Notes: generated from the letters alone by a model not told the origin. A stretch of 64,000 nucleotides of DNA from Winogradskyella wichelsiae (GCF_013403925.1 NZ_JABFDJ010000003.1:124001-188000), one strand, 5' to 3'; positions 17,016 through 26,304 are shown, counted from the first letter of the stretch. Translations and numbers: made by a program.

Positions 17016-17750
17016 CTAAATACTAATCAAATAGTTTTTATGATACATCTTTTGATAAATATCTTTACTAAACATATAGAGCTGCGCTGGTTTTTTAGAC
17101 ACACCTACTTGTTTCTCATCTAATGGAATAATATACTTTTTATTAATGAGTTTTCTTCTGAAATTACGGTTGTCAATTTCAATACCTAAAATTGACTCGT
17201 ATAAATCTTGTACATCATTAATCGTGAATTTATTTGGTAGTAACTCAAAAATAATAGGCTCTGCCAAACATTTTATCTTTAAATCTTCATGGGCTTCCTC
17301 AATAATCTGTTGGTGGTCAAATCCTAATTCGGGTAATGCTCTTATCGGAAACCATTTTGCTTTATATTTATTCGCCTCTACATCAACATCTTCGGTTTTT
17401 AATAAAAAATAGTAAGCAACTGTAACGGTTCTTAAATTAAAAGCTTCTTTTTCACTCCAAATAAGATCTTTCTTATTCATTAAACGATCAGGATTGCCAA
17501 AAGCTTTAAATTGTTTCTTATACTGATCTGTTAACCCTGTAAGCTCTTTTAAAACTCGGGTGGCAGAATCGTCTAATGTTTCATCTTCATAAACATGATA
17601 ACCCGTTAAGACATAATCATCAACAAGTATTTCCTTGGTGGCTTCAGATTCTAAATAACGTTTTATAAGTAAAAGATTCAGTGATTTTGTGTTAGTATCA
17701 TATCCAAATACGACACAATCTACAGATATATTAAGAATTTTATTCGGCAT
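17016..17750 (-). CDS. Nudix-fold transcriptional repressor (NrtR/AraR family) of the polyol operon
   Basis: 244 residues: an N-terminal Nudix fold (5-140) and a C-terminal winged helix (about 160-235, with NRNFRRKLINKKYI, the recognition region typical of NrtR-like regulators). The Nudix box is degenerate: the position of the REUxEExGU core reads RVLKELTGL, lacking the first and third catalytic Glu, so hydrolase activity is unlikely and the fold probably serves as a sugar-derivative sensor. It is divergent from the polyol operon (17991-25017), and inverted repeats in the shared upstream region (17791-17822, 17943-17976) are likely its operators. Bacteroides AraR, a Nudix-type arabinose regulator, is the closest known analogue. 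Confidence 0.85.
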   Translation of the reverse strand: MPNKILNISVDCVVFGYDTNTKSLNLLLIKRYLESEATKEILVDDYVLTGYHVYEDETLDDSATRVLKELTGLTDQYKKQFKAFGNPDRLMNKKDLIWSEKEAFNLRTVTVAYYFLLKTEDVDVEANKYKAKWFPIRALPELGFDHQQIIEEAHEDLKIKCLAEPIIFELLPNKFTINDVQDLYESILGIEIDNRNFRRKLINKKYIIPLDEKQVGVSKKPAQLYMFSKDIYQKMYHKNYLISI

Positions 17751-17790
17751 AATATAGAGTTATTGAGGATAAAAATAGAAAATATAATTT

Positions 17791-17822
17791 AATAAACGTC
17801 ATTTTAACATTAAATGTTTATT
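17791..17822. promoter_or_regulatory. Candidate operator 1 of the Nudix repressor
   Basis: A 32-bp dyad with arms AATAAACGT and (reversed) AATAAACAT separated by 14 bp, located 41 bp upstream of the regulator's ATG. The AATAAACGT half-site recurs at the second operator, supporting autoregulation. Confidence 0.5.
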
Positions 17823-17931
17823 CAGCGCAATCCTAATAGAATCAAGGATAAAATATCAATATAGCATAGTATTAAGCTAATATAATATATTATTTGATTT
17901 ATTTTTTTAGGATTATTCAAATAATATTTTA

Positions 17932-17976
17932 TACATTTGACTAACAAACGTAATTATGACGTTTATTAAATAAACG
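17932..17976 (+). promoter_or_regulatory. Promoter -7 box and operator 2 of the polyol operon
   Basis: A -7 box TACATTTG sits at 17932-17939. Directly downstream, 17943-17967 is a dyad AACAAACGT-n7-ACGTTTATT. A perfect overlapping palindrome CGTTTAT-TAA-ATAAACG follows at 17960-17976. A protein bound here would cover the transcription start, consistent with repression by the divergent Nudix regulator. Confidence 0.6.
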
Positions 17977-17990
17977 ATACAACCATCAAG

Positions 17991-18902
17991 ATGAACACAT
18001 TAACAAAATACTTCTCGGCACAAAATTCTCTACACGCTACAAGTGTAACTACAGCTGTAATGCCAAAGCAAAATGTTTCTTTCATATATAAGGTAATATG
18101 TGTTAGTCTTTTTTTAATCGCAACCTTAAATACTTTAAAGGCGCAAACAACAGAAGTAACAGAAACAATAGAAGACGATTATAAAGCATTTACTGCAAAT
18201 GCACACTTAAAAAACATGCATACCTGGCATGGTTTTGTTGTACACCCTAGCGCGGTATTTGCAGCAAGCTTAGAATACAACACTCGTAATAGCAAATTTA
18301 CCTTTGGGGTTTGGGGTGGTTCTAGTTTTTCGGGCGTAGATGTAGAGAACTATAATACAGGCGAAACGGTGAGTGCTAGTTATAAAGAGTTCTCAATTTA
18401 TACCAAATATAGTTTTTCAGACCGTTTCTTTATAGAAGCTGTTTCTCATAATAATTATACAGGAGTAGAAGAGCGCGGCGATGAACTTCATTATTGGAGT
18501 TACGATAAAACCCAAGGTTATAACTTTGTAGATATTAGTTTAGGCTACAATGTCAGTCCAAATACCTTATTATATTTTGCAACAATCCTTGGTGGAGGTT
18601 CTGGTGATTATGAAATAAAATCAGATGGTCGTTTAGAAGATTCTTGGACCCATTATTTTGAGGTAAAAAGTAAGGTTTGGGAAAAAGGAGATTCTAATCT
18701 ATCCGTATTTGCAGGTGGTGCTTGGTCATTTATTACAGATAAGACGTTTTACACGGAAGGATCTGGAAACCTAATTAATGTAGGTGCAACCTTTGGTAAA
18801 GACATCCATTTAGGAACCTATAAATTACCTGTTGAACTCACCGCAATGTGGAACCCAGAACAAGAGAAAACCGTTTTACAATTAGACCTTATGTTATTTT
18901 AA
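17991..18902 (+). CDS. Outer-membrane beta-barrel protein of the polyol operon (TorF-like porin)
   Basis: 303 residues. The export signal is the hydrophobic helix FIYKVICVSLFLIATLNTLKAQ (about 31-52); the first 30 residues may be an overlong start, with an alternative ATG at 18060. The mature part shows alternating strands: AHLKNMHTWHG, FTFGVWGGSSFSG, FIEAVSHNNYTG, VDISLGYN, a GGGSGDYE turn, and a terminal LQLDLMLF strand ending in Phe as expected for BAM recognition. This resembles TorF-type putative porins. First gene of the operon; probably lets the polyol cross the outer membrane in place of a SusC/D pair. Confidence 0.75.
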   Translation: MNTLTKYFSAQNSLHATSVTTAVMPKQNVSFIYKVICVSLFLIATLNTLKAQTTEVTETIEDDYKAFTANAHLKNMHTWHGFVVHPSAVFAASLEYNTRNSKFTFGVWGGSSFSGVDVENYNTGETVSASYKEFSIYTKYSFSDRFFIEAVSHNNYTGVEERGDELHYWSYDKTQGYNFVDISLGYNVSPNTLLYFATILGGGSGDYEIKSDGRLEDSWTHYFEVKSKVWEKGDSNLSVFAGGAWSFITDKTFYTEGSGNLINVGATFGKDIHLGTYKLPVELTAMWNPEQEKTVLQLDLMLF

Positions 18903-18945
18903 ACCCCTATACAACTAAAATAAAAAAAAACGAATCCTATAAATT

Positions 18946-19998
18946 ATGAAGACGAAACACATTCAAATCGTTTTAAAAGCGCTTTTAGCACTCGTATTAT
19001 GCTTTAATTTAACCAGCTGTGTAGAGCAATTAAATAGCACTAAAGGAAATGCCAATAGCACAGAAGAAGCAGGAGAGAAGATTGAAAGCGAACTTGATCT
19101 AACAGGAAAAAAAATTGGGTATTGTACTCCTTCATTAAATGCTCCTTATTACCAAGCGCTATTGCAAAGTGTAAAAAGCACCACAGAAGCTAATGGTATG
19201 ATTTTTTTATCTGCCGATGGACAAAATGATATTACAAAACAAGTCGCCGCTGTTGAAGATTTGATTACTAAAGGAATTGATGCACTATTGCTAAACCCCA
19301 TAGATCCAGATGCCTTGGTTGGTGTAACTAAGGTCGCTAAAGCCGCAGGGGTTCCTGTATTTATAATAGATAGTTCTATTAATCCTTCGGCAGAATTTGT
19401 AACCACCATTCAATCGAACAACTTAGCCAATGGTGAATTAGCTGGAGCCTGGTTGGCTAAAAAGTTTGGAAATAAAAAAATGAATATCGCTTTACTAAGC
19501 GGTAATGCAGGAAATCCTGTTGGTAAAACGCGAAAACAAGGTTTATTACAAGGCATTACAGAAGAGCAATTACGAAGCTTGGGGTACATTGATCTTGATA
19601 TAAAAGCCCAAGCTTATACCAATTGGTCTTATGCTGGTGGACTAAAAGCAATGGAAGATATTCTAGTCGCACATCCAGATATTAATGTAGTGATTACAGA
19701 ATCTGATGTCTGTGTATTAGGAGCTATTAAAGCCATTGCACAAGCCGGTAAAACGGACGATATTTTAATCGTTGCTGGTGCTGATGGCCAAAAAGAGGCC
19801 ATTAAATACATTATGGATATTGATTTTTATGGTTGTACAGCAATGAATAGTCCTAAACTCATTGGTAAAAATGCAGTCCATTATGCCATTCAATATCTAA
19901 ATGGGAAACGCGATTTTTCTAAAAAGTCTTATACACCGCCTGTATTAATAACTAAAGAAAATGCCGCAAAATATTACAACCCTAATGCATTGTTTTAA
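18946..19998 (+). CDS. Ribose-type ABC transporter substrate-binding lipoprotein
   Basis: A 350-residue Peripla_BP_4 (RbsB-like) protein with a lipoprotein signal, Cys at 25 (CFNLTSCVEQ). Typical features: GYCTPSLNAPYYQAL, DGQNDITKQVAAVEDLI, GIDALLLNPIDPDAL, VPVFIIDSSI and a C-terminal GADGQKEAI hinge segment. It captures the polyol in the periplasm and delivers it to the permease encoded two genes downstream. 43 bp after the barrel gene and 20 bp before the ATPase gene. Confidence 0.93.
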   Translation: MKTKHIQIVLKALLALVLCFNLTSCVEQLNSTKGNANSTEEAGEKIESELDLTGKKIGYCTPSLNAPYYQALLQSVKSTTEANGMIFLSADGQNDITKQVAAVEDLITKGIDALLLNPIDPDALVGVTKVAKAAGVPVFIIDSSINPSAEFVTTIQSNNLANGELAGAWLAKKFGNKKMNIALLSGNAGNPVGKTRKQGLLQGITEEQLRSLGYIDLDIKAQAYTNWSYAGGLKAMEDILVAHPDINVVITESDVCVLGAIKAIAQAGKTDDILIVAGADGQKEAIKYIMDIDFYGCTAMNSPKLIGKNAVHYAIQYLNGKRDFSKKSYTPPVLITKENAAKYYNPNALF

Positions 19999-20018
19999 CG
20001 GTTAATATCCTTTTGAAA

Positions 20019-21560
20019 ATGAAAAACTTAGAACAAGAATACCGTTTAGAAATGCGCGGAATTACTAAAAGCTTCGGTTTAATTTCGGTATTACAAGGTG
20101 TCGACTTAAAAGTAAAGCCGGGTGAAATACATGCTTTACTTGGCGAGAATGGTGCCGGTAAATCAACACTGATAAAAATTTTAAGTGGTGTACACGAAAA
20201 AGATCAAGGCCACGTCTTTTTAGATGGCAAAGAAATTCAACCTAAAAACACCCACGAGGGGCAACTTTTAGGCATCAATGTGGTGTACCAAGAATTGTCT
20301 TTAGTAAACGACTTATCCGTTGCCGAAAATATCTATTTACACACATTAGGTGCCAATAAATTTTGGATGAATTGGAAGAAAATCACCCAACAAGCCGCTG
20401 AACTTATAGATACTTTAGGTTTTTCTATAGATGTCACATCTAAAGTAAGGGACCTCAGTATTGTACAAAAACAAGTGGTCGAAATTGCTAAAGCACTAGC
20501 AGAAGACACTAAAGTCTTAATCTTAGATGAGCCTACCACCGTTTTTGATCCTAACGACATTAAAAAATTGTTTACCAACCTCATGCGTCTAAAAAAAGAA
20601 GGGGTTTCTATTATATATATATCACATCATTTAGATGAAATTTTTGAAATAGCAGATACCATTACAGTCTTAAGAGATGGGGTAGACACAGGTAGTGTTG
20701 CTGTAGCGGATACAAATACCGATGCCGTTATTCATTTAATGATTGGTAGAGCCTTAAAAGACCTTTATCCTTCTAGAGCAATTAAAATAGGTGATGTGCC
20801 TGTTTTAGAAGTTAAAAATTTGGCCGGAAAACGCGGAGTTGTTAAAGATGTATCCCTATCGGTAAGAGCAGGAGAAGTTTTAGGAATTGCTGGACTTGGA
20901 GGTAGTGGAAGAACAGAAACGGGGAAACTTATTTTTGGGGCGGATAAAAAGAAATCGGGAACAATTATTTTAAATGGTAAAGAAATCCATACAAAATCGC
21001 CAGTAGATGCTGTAGCCTATCAAATTGGTTTTGTTTCTGAAGATCGAAAAGAGGAAGGCGTCTTTTTACCTTTATCGATAAGACGAAATATAAGCGTCAC
21101 TAATTTCGATGCGATATCAAGTAAACTAGGGTTTATAAATATAGAAAACGAATACAAGAATATCCTAGGACTCATTAATAAACTGAATATTAAAACACCT
21201 CATTCTGAAGTGGATGTTAAAAACCTAAGTGGTGGTAACCAACAAAAAGTGGCTTTGGCTAAATGGTTAAGTATTGATAGTAAAGTTATTATTATCGACG
21301 AGCCCACACGTGGTGTCGATGTCGGTGCTAAAATTGAAATTTACAACTTAATCAATGAGGTCGCTAAAAAAGGAGTTGCTGTTATTGTAATTTCTTCAGA
21401 CATGCCAGAAATCATGGGTATTTCAGACCGTATTTTAGTAATGCATGAAGGAACAATTTACGGTGAATTACCTAAAGAGCAATTCTCAGAAGAAAACATA
21501 TTACGCTACGCCATTGGCAAAGCTTTAAAATCAACAAATCCTAACCCATTAAAAAACTAA
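20019..21560 (+). CDS. Ribose-type ABC transporter ATP-binding protein (RbsA/MglA-like)
   Basis: Start taken at the ATG at 20019 rather than a TTG six bases upstream. 513 residues with two ABC cassettes in tandem. Cassette 1: Walker A GENGAGKSTLIK, Q-loop VYQELS, Walker B VLILDEPTT; its signature is degenerate (LSIVQKQVVEIAKAL). Cassette 2: the Walker A region is weak (GLGGSGRTETGK), with a full signature LSGGNQQKVALAKW and Walker B VIIIDEPTRGVDVG. This asymmetry is normal in RbsA/MglA-type ATPases. Powers polyol uptake with the permease gene that starts three bases after its stop. Confidence 0.93.
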   Translation: MKNLEQEYRLEMRGITKSFGLISVLQGVDLKVKPGEIHALLGENGAGKSTLIKILSGVHEKDQGHVFLDGKEIQPKNTHEGQLLGINVVYQELSLVNDLSVAENIYLHTLGANKFWMNWKKITQQAAELIDTLGFSIDVTSKVRDLSIVQKQVVEIAKALAEDTKVLILDEPTTVFDPNDIKKLFTNLMRLKKEGVSIIYISHHLDEIFEIADTITVLRDGVDTGSVAVADTNTDAVIHLMIGRALKDLYPSRAIKIGDVPVLEVKNLAGKRGVVKDVSLSVRAGEVLGIAGLGGSGRTETGKLIFGADKKKSGTIILNGKEIHTKSPVDAVAYQIGFVSEDRKEEGVFLPLSIRRNISVTNFDAISSKLGFINIENEYKNILGLINKLNIKTPHSEVDVKNLSGGNQQKVALAKWLSIDSKVIIIDEPTRGVDVGAKIEIYNLINEVAKKGVAVIVISSDMPEIMGISDRILVMHEGTIYGELPKEQFSEENILRYAIGKALKSTNPNPLKN

Positions 21561-21563
21561 GTT

Positions 21564-22532
21564 ATGGCGCTATCTCTAAAAAAACAACTAAGCAGTTCTG
21601 GTGGATTCCTTAAGTTTTTAGTCAAGTACAACACGGTATTCATTTTTGTTTTATTACTCATTTTCTCAGCATTAATATCCGATGTGTTTTTTACAACGGT
21701 TAACCTTTCTAATTTATTAAAGCAAGTCTCTGGTATAGGGATTATTAGTATAGGGATGTTAATTGTAATACTTACAGGTGGTATTGACCTGTCCGTCGGT
21801 TCTTTAGTGGCTTTACTTGCTGTTACATTTGCACTCTTAATTAATTTAGTTATTCTACCTGTAGCCATTGTACTAACCATTATAATTGGTTTTAGTCTCG
21901 GTAGTGTTTCAGGCTATTTAGTTGCCTACCAAAAAATGGCACCCTTTGTGGCTACGTTGGCCTTAATGACCGTTGCAAGAGGATTAGCCTTTATATATTC
22001 TAAAGGATCACCAATTACATTTAATACTACAGGCGGGTTATTTATGTCCGATTTTGCAAACAACGCAACCCTTGGAATTCCTAATATAGCCATCATATTT
22101 TTCATCATTGTTATTATAACAATGGTAATGCTGCGCTACAATGTATTTGGACGTTTGGTTATTGCCATTGGTAGTAACGAAGAAGCTTCGCGATTATCAG
22201 GTATAAAAGTGAACAAATACAAGTTCTTGGTTTATGCCATTTCGGGGGCTTTAGCAGCCATTGCAGCCATTGTAGTAGCTTCTAGAACAAATTTAGGATC
22301 ACCAAATATGGGTATGGCTTGGGAACTCGATGCCATTGCAGCCGTTGTTATTGGTGGTGCAAGCTTAAATGGTGGTAGAGGAACAGCTATAAATACATTA
22401 ATGGGAGTGTTAATTTTAGGCCTTATTGGTAATATTCTTAACCTCTTAAATGTCCCATCATACCCACAACAAGTTGTAAAAGGGGGAATTATCATTTTTG
22501 CCGTTTTACTACAACGTTTTGAAAACAAATAA
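21564..22532 (+). CDS. Ribose-type ABC transporter permease (RbsC-like)
   Basis: 322 residues with about nine hydrophobic helices and the BPD_transp_2 motifs GGIDLSVGSLVAL, MTVARGLAFIYSKGSPI, GSNEEASRLSGIKVNKYK (the cytoplasmic EAA-like loop) and ELDAIAAVVIGGASLNGGRGT. Inner-membrane channel of the polyol transporter; probably a homodimer. Start at the ATG at 21564, closely coupled to the ATPase gene. Confidence 0.94.
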   Translation: MALSLKKQLSSSGGFLKFLVKYNTVFIFVLLLIFSALISDVFFTTVNLSNLLKQVSGIGIISIGMLIVILTGGIDLSVGSLVALLAVTFALLINLVILPVAIVLTIIIGFSLGSVSGYLVAYQKMAPFVATLALMTVARGLAFIYSKGSPITFNTTGGLFMSDFANNATLGIPNIAIIFFIIVIITMVMLRYNVFGRLVIAIGSNEEASRLSGIKVNKYKFLVYAISGALAAIAAIVVASRTNLGSPNMGMAWELDAIAAVVIGGASLNGGRGTAINTLMGVLILGLIGNILNLLNVPSYPQQVVKGGIIIFAVLLQRFENK

Positions 22533-22558
22533 AAAAATAACTTTTAAAAAAAATATTG

Positions 22559-24046
22559 ATGACGTCTTATAAATTAAATCAAAAAAATTTAGATGCTATC
22601 TCAGAACAAATCTCTGTTCCAAAATACGATAGAAGTCAAATAAAAACAGGTATAGTACATATAGGTATTGGTGGCTTTCATAGAGCGCATGAAGCCTTTT
22701 ACACCGATCAATTATTACACGATACCTCTATAACTGGATGGGGAATTTGTGGTGTGGCGCTTCTGCCTTCAGATACTAATATTTACAACACCTTAAAGGC
22801 TCAAGATGGGCTTTATACTTTAATGATAAAAGAATTCAATGGCACGCTTACAAAACGCGTAATTGGTGCTATTACAGAAATCCTTTTTGCCCCAGCAAAT
22901 CCTATAAAAGTTATTGAAAAAATAGCAAATCCCCAAGTCAAAATTGTAACGCTCACCATTACTGAAGGGGGGTATAACTACAATGAAGCGACTAAAGCTT
23001 TTGATGATAAAAACCCTGCTATATTACATGATATTGCACATCCTTCTCAGCCTAAAACAGTGTTCGGCTACCTCACACAAGCTTTAAAACTTAGAAAAGA
23101 AAAAGGGATTAAAGGCATTACAATTCAATCTTGCGATAATATACAGGGCAACGGCCATATGGCTAAAAAGATGCTTTTAAGCTATGTAAAAATGGCAGAG
23201 CCTTCTCTGGTATCTTGGATTGAAAAGAATGTAGCCTTTCCAAATAGTATGGTAGACCGTATTACACCTGCAACAGCAGCTTCTGATATAGAAATATTAA
23301 AAGAAACAACTGGTGTTGAAGATGCTTGGCCTGTGGTTTGCGAACCTTTTAAACAATGGGTTATTGAAGACGACTTTGTAGATGGAAGACCTCTTTGGGA
23401 TGCCGTTGGTGCACAGTTTGTTGATGATGTTGTGCCTTACGAAAAAATGAAACTAAGCTTGCTAAATGCAGGACATACAGTTCTAGGTGTATTAGGCGCC
23501 TTAAGAGGTTACACAACAATTGATGAAGCTGTCCATGATGCACATATAAGCAAATTCCTTAAACATTACATGGATACTGAAGTAACCCCAACTTTAGCAG
23601 ACCTTGAGGGTGTAGATTTACCAGCGTATAAAACTGCTTTATTACAACGCTTTGGAAACGTAAACATTAAAGATCAAATAGACCGTATTTGTTCTGAAAG
23701 CGCTGCTAAAATTCCAATTTTCGTATTGCCAACAATAACAGCCAACTTAGAAACAAAAGGAAGTATAGACCATGCCGCATTCTTAATTGCAGCTTGGGCT
23801 ATCTATAGTTTAGGTAAAGACGAAAAAGGAAAAGCATTAAACATAAAAGATGCTATGGCAACAACACTACATGATAAAGCCATACAAGCTGCCAATGGAA
23901 ATCCTGAGGCTTTCTTAGATATGGAATCAGTTTTTGGGCAACTCAAAACCTCTAAACAATTTGTTACGGCTTTTATATTAGCATACCAACAGATTGTAAA
24001 ACAAGGTGTAGAAAAAAGCATTATAGACGTCAATAATCCTGCTTAA
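22559..24046 (+). CDS. Mannitol dehydrogenase family oxidoreductase
   Basis: Start at the ATG at 22559 (a TTG just upstream is less likely). 495 residues, the usual length of long-chain polyol dehydrogenases. The Rossmann motif is HIGIGGFHRAHEAFYTD (about 32-48); later NSMVDRITPATA, the catalytic-region Lys in KLSLLNAGHTVLG (polyol dehydrogenase motif Kxxx-LNxxH), and a helical C-terminal domain. Expected reaction: NAD-dependent oxidation of D-mannitol to D-fructose; D-arabinitol or related substrates cannot be excluded from sequence. The fructokinase encoded next fits mannitol to fructose to fructose-6-phosphate. Confidence 0.9.
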   Translation: MTSYKLNQKNLDAISEQISVPKYDRSQIKTGIVHIGIGGFHRAHEAFYTDQLLHDTSITGWGICGVALLPSDTNIYNTLKAQDGLYTLMIKEFNGTLTKRVIGAITEILFAPANPIKVIEKIANPQVKIVTLTITEGGYNYNEATKAFDDKNPAILHDIAHPSQPKTVFGYLTQALKLRKEKGIKGITIQSCDNIQGNGHMAKKMLLSYVKMAEPSLVSWIEKNVAFPNSMVDRITPATAASDIEILKETTGVEDAWPVVCEPFKQWVIEDDFVDGRPLWDAVGAQFVDDVVPYEKMKLSLLNAGHTVLGVLGALRGYTTIDEAVHDAHISKFLKHYMDTEVTPTLADLEGVDLPAYKTALLQRFGNVNIKDQIDRICSESAAKIPIFVLPTITANLETKGSIDHAAFLIAAWAIYSLGKDEKGKALNIKDAMATTLHDKAIQAANGNPEAFLDMESVFGQLKTSKQFVTAFILAYQQIVKQGVEKSIIDVNNPA

Positions 24047-24057
24047 ATTAAAGTGAT

Positions 24058-25017
24058 ATGAAAAAGATAGTTTGTTTCGGAGAAGTGCTTTGGGATGTAT
24101 TTCCTACACATAGAAAAATAGGAGGTGCGCCTTTAAATGTCGCTTTAAGATTAAAGGCTTTTAATAATGACGTTTCTATAATTACTAGAATTGGAAAAGA
24201 TGCTGAAGGCGACGGCATTTTTGAATATATAAAAGAGAATGGTGTAGCGGTAAACACTATTCAAATTGATACCGACTTAAAAACGGGAGAAGTTGACGTA
24301 AAACTAAACGAAAAAGGATCAGCAACTTACACCATTAATTATCCAAGAGCTTGGGACCGTATTCAATTAAATAAAGACCTAAGGTTATTAACCGAAAAAG
24401 CAGATGCTTTTATTTACGGAAGCTTAAGTGCTAGAGATTATAATACCAAAGAAACACTATTCGCTTTGTTAAAAATAGCTCCTTACAAAATATTTGATGT
24501 TAACCTGAGAGCTCCATATTACACGCAAGAGTTACTAGGTAGCTTAATGAAGGAGGCCGACTTTATAAAGTTTAATGATGATGAGATTATTGAAATCGTA
24601 ACACACATGATTATGAAGGCTGCAGATTTCAATAAATATAATGTAGATGAAATCGATAATATGATCTATAACCTAAACCTTGAGACCAAATCAATTGAGG
24701 GAAGTATAAAATTTATTGCAAAGCATACCAATACCGAATCTATTTGTGTCACTTTAGGCGCTAAAGGTGCTATTTTGTATACCAATGAAACCTTCTACTA
24801 CAATAAAGGCTATCAAATAGAAGTCAAAGATACCGTTGGTGCTGGCGATTCCTTTTTAGCCGCGTTAACCGATAAATTACTTAAAGGACATGCCCCACAA
24901 GACGCTATAGACTTTGCCTGTGCTGTAGGTGCCATTGTTGCTGGTAGCGACGGGGCTAACCCAAAATTAGAACAAAGCAAAATTGATGAGTTTATTAACG
25001 AAAGTATTAATTGTTAA
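24058..25017 (+). CDS. PfkB family carbohydrate kinase (fructokinase)
   Basis: 319 residues. PfkB/ribokinase fold: N-terminal FGEVLWDVFPTHRKIGGAPLNVA (sugar-binding GG), FDVNLRAPYY, and the C-terminal signature DTVGAGDSFLAAL with the catalytic Asp. The FGEVLWD-FP pattern is typical of bacterial fructokinases. It would phosphorylate fructose made by the upstream dehydrogenase. A slightly atypical insertion of about 20 residues around 190-215 (repeat-like DEI-MI) separates the two lobes. Last gene of the operon, followed by a strong terminator. Confidence 0.9.
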   Translation: MKKIVCFGEVLWDVFPTHRKIGGAPLNVALRLKAFNNDVSIITRIGKDAEGDGIFEYIKENGVAVNTIQIDTDLKTGEVDVKLNEKGSATYTINYPRAWDRIQLNKDLRLLTEKADAFIYGSLSARDYNTKETLFALLKIAPYKIFDVNLRAPYYTQELLGSLMKEADFIKFNDDEIIEIVTHMIMKAADFNKYNVDEIDNMIYNLNLETKSIEGSIKFIAKHTNTESICVTLGAKGAILYTNETFYYNKGYQIEVKDTVGAGDSFLAALTDKLLKGHAPQDAIDFACAVGAIVAGSDGANPKLEQSKIDEFINESINC

Positions 25018-25043
25018 TTCCCCAAACCCCTATATTTTGTTTT

Positions 25044-25075
25044 AAAGGCTCATAACACACATTATGAGCCTTTTT
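25044..25075 (+). terminator. Strong intrinsic terminator of the polyol operon
   Basis: A perfect 12-bp stem AAAGGCTCATAA (25044-25055) and TTATGAGCCTTT (25062-25073), loop CACACA, followed by TT. It lies 27 bp after the fructokinase stop. Confidence 0.88.
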
Positions 25076-25212
25076 GATGGGCTTTATTTAAAAATGAATA
25101 AGCTACTAAACTATGCGAAGTGTAAAATGAAATTATTTTTTTTGCCCCTTGTTAAAAAATTTAACTTTATTAATCTAAAACTTATTTGTGGGCTTTGTAA
25201 ATTTACATTTTT

Positions 25213-25258
25213 AATAAGAAAACGGCATAAAATAGACGTGTCTTAGCGTTTTCTTATT
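25213..25258. repeat. 12-bp perfect inverted repeat
   Basis: AATAAGAAAACG (25213-25224) and CGTTTTCTTATT (25247-25258) with a 22-nt loop, between the operon terminator and the luciferase-like gene. It could be a second terminator or an upstream operator for the gene at 25300. Confidence 0.55.
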
Positions 25259-25299
25259 TATAAAGTAAATAGCAAACCTAAAGACATTTATTCCCCTAG

Positions 25300-26304
25300 A
25301 TGAATACAAAACAGAGAGCTTATTCCATATTAGATCTTTTATTAGTTTCTGAAAACCATACCTTAAAGCAAACATTTAATAATGCTTTAAAGCTAGCTGA
25401 GCATGCAGAGGCTTATGGCTATAAGCGTTTTTGGGTTGCAGAACACCATAATGCTGAAAACATAGCGAGTAATGCCACTTCTGTGTTAATTGGTTATATA
25501 GCAGAAGGCACAAAAACAATTCGTGTGGGTTCTGGTGGTATTATGCTACCAAATCATTCTCCGTTAATTGTGGCTGAACAGTTTGGGACTTTAGGTCTTT
25601 TATATCCTAATCGAATTGATTTAGGTTTAGGAAGAGCACCTGGAACAGACAGAGAAACAGCCGAAGCCATCCGTTCTGATTTTATGCAGGCAGCCCATTC
25701 TTTTCCGAATGAAATAGAAAAAATACAAACTTATTTTTCTGTAGAAAACGAAGAGGCTCAAATACGAGCTACGGTTGCAGAAGGGGTAGATGTGCCGCTT
25801 TTTATTTTAGGCTCTAGTACAGATAGTGCGCATTTAGCAGCAAAAAAAGGCTTGCCTTACGCTTTTGCGAGTCATTTTGCTCCAACACACTTATGGAAAG
25901 CTTTAACAACGTACCGCCAAGAGTTTAAACCTTCTGCTGTATTAGAACAACCTTACGTTATTGCGGGTGTCAATATTATTATAGCAGAAACAGACCAAGA
26001 AGCAGAAAGATTAGCAACTTCTTTAATAAGAATGCTTGTTGGTTTATTTACCGGCAGGCGTGCTAAAGTACAACCACCAACAGAAATGACGGATGATTTA
26101 AAGGATATTATGAGAAATCCTCAGGTGAGTCAAATGCTTAAATATGCATTTATTGGAAGTAAAGCCACAGTAAAACAAAAAGTAGAATCGTTTTTAGCAC
26201 TGACTAATGCCGATGAATTAATTGCCGTAACGCACATTTTTGATATCAACGACAGAATAAGATCGGCGGAGTTATTTGCTGAGATTATGAATGAATTGAA
26301 GTAA
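25300..26304 (+). CDS. Luciferase-like flavin-dependent monooxygenase (MsnO8 type)
   Basis: 334 residues, single-domain LLM-class oxidoreductase. Seen: AEAYGYKRFWVAEHHN, RVGSGGIMLPNHSPLIVAEQFGTL, PNRIDLGLGRAPGTD and PLFILGSSTDSAHLAAKKGLPYAFA. This AEHHN plus GLGRAPGTD combination is characteristic of the YhbW/MsnO8 subgroup, which uses reduced FMN or F420-like cofactor; in Bacteroidota FMN is expected. Substrate unknown. Single gene, convergent with the barrel gene at 26539 across a bidirectional terminator. Confidence 0.9.
   Translation: MNTKQRAYSILDLLLVSENHTLKQTFNNALKLAEHAEAYGYKRFWVAEHHNAENIASNATSVLIGYIAEGTKTIRVGSGGIMLPNHSPLIVAEQFGTLGLLYPNRIDLGLGRAPGTDRETAEAIRSDFMQAAHSFPNEIEKIQTYFSVENEEAQIRATVAEGVDVPLFILGSSTDSAHLAAKKGLPYAFASHFAPTHLWKALTTYRQEFKPSAVLEQPYVIAGVNIIIAETDQEAERLATSLIRMLVGLFTGRRAKVQPPTEMTDDLKDIMRNPQVSQMLKYAFIGSKATVKQKVESFLALTNADELIAVTHIFDINDRIRSAELFAEIMNELK

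Noticed and set aside
17016..17750. Active Nudix hydrolase
   Set aside because: The Nudix box lacks key Glu residues, and the C-terminal winged helix and divergent position point to a regulator.
25064..25246. A 60-codon plus-strand frame after the fructokinase gene
   Set aside because: It starts inside the terminator hairpin, has a low-complexity Lys/Phe/Leu product without family resemblance and no promoter; considered chance.
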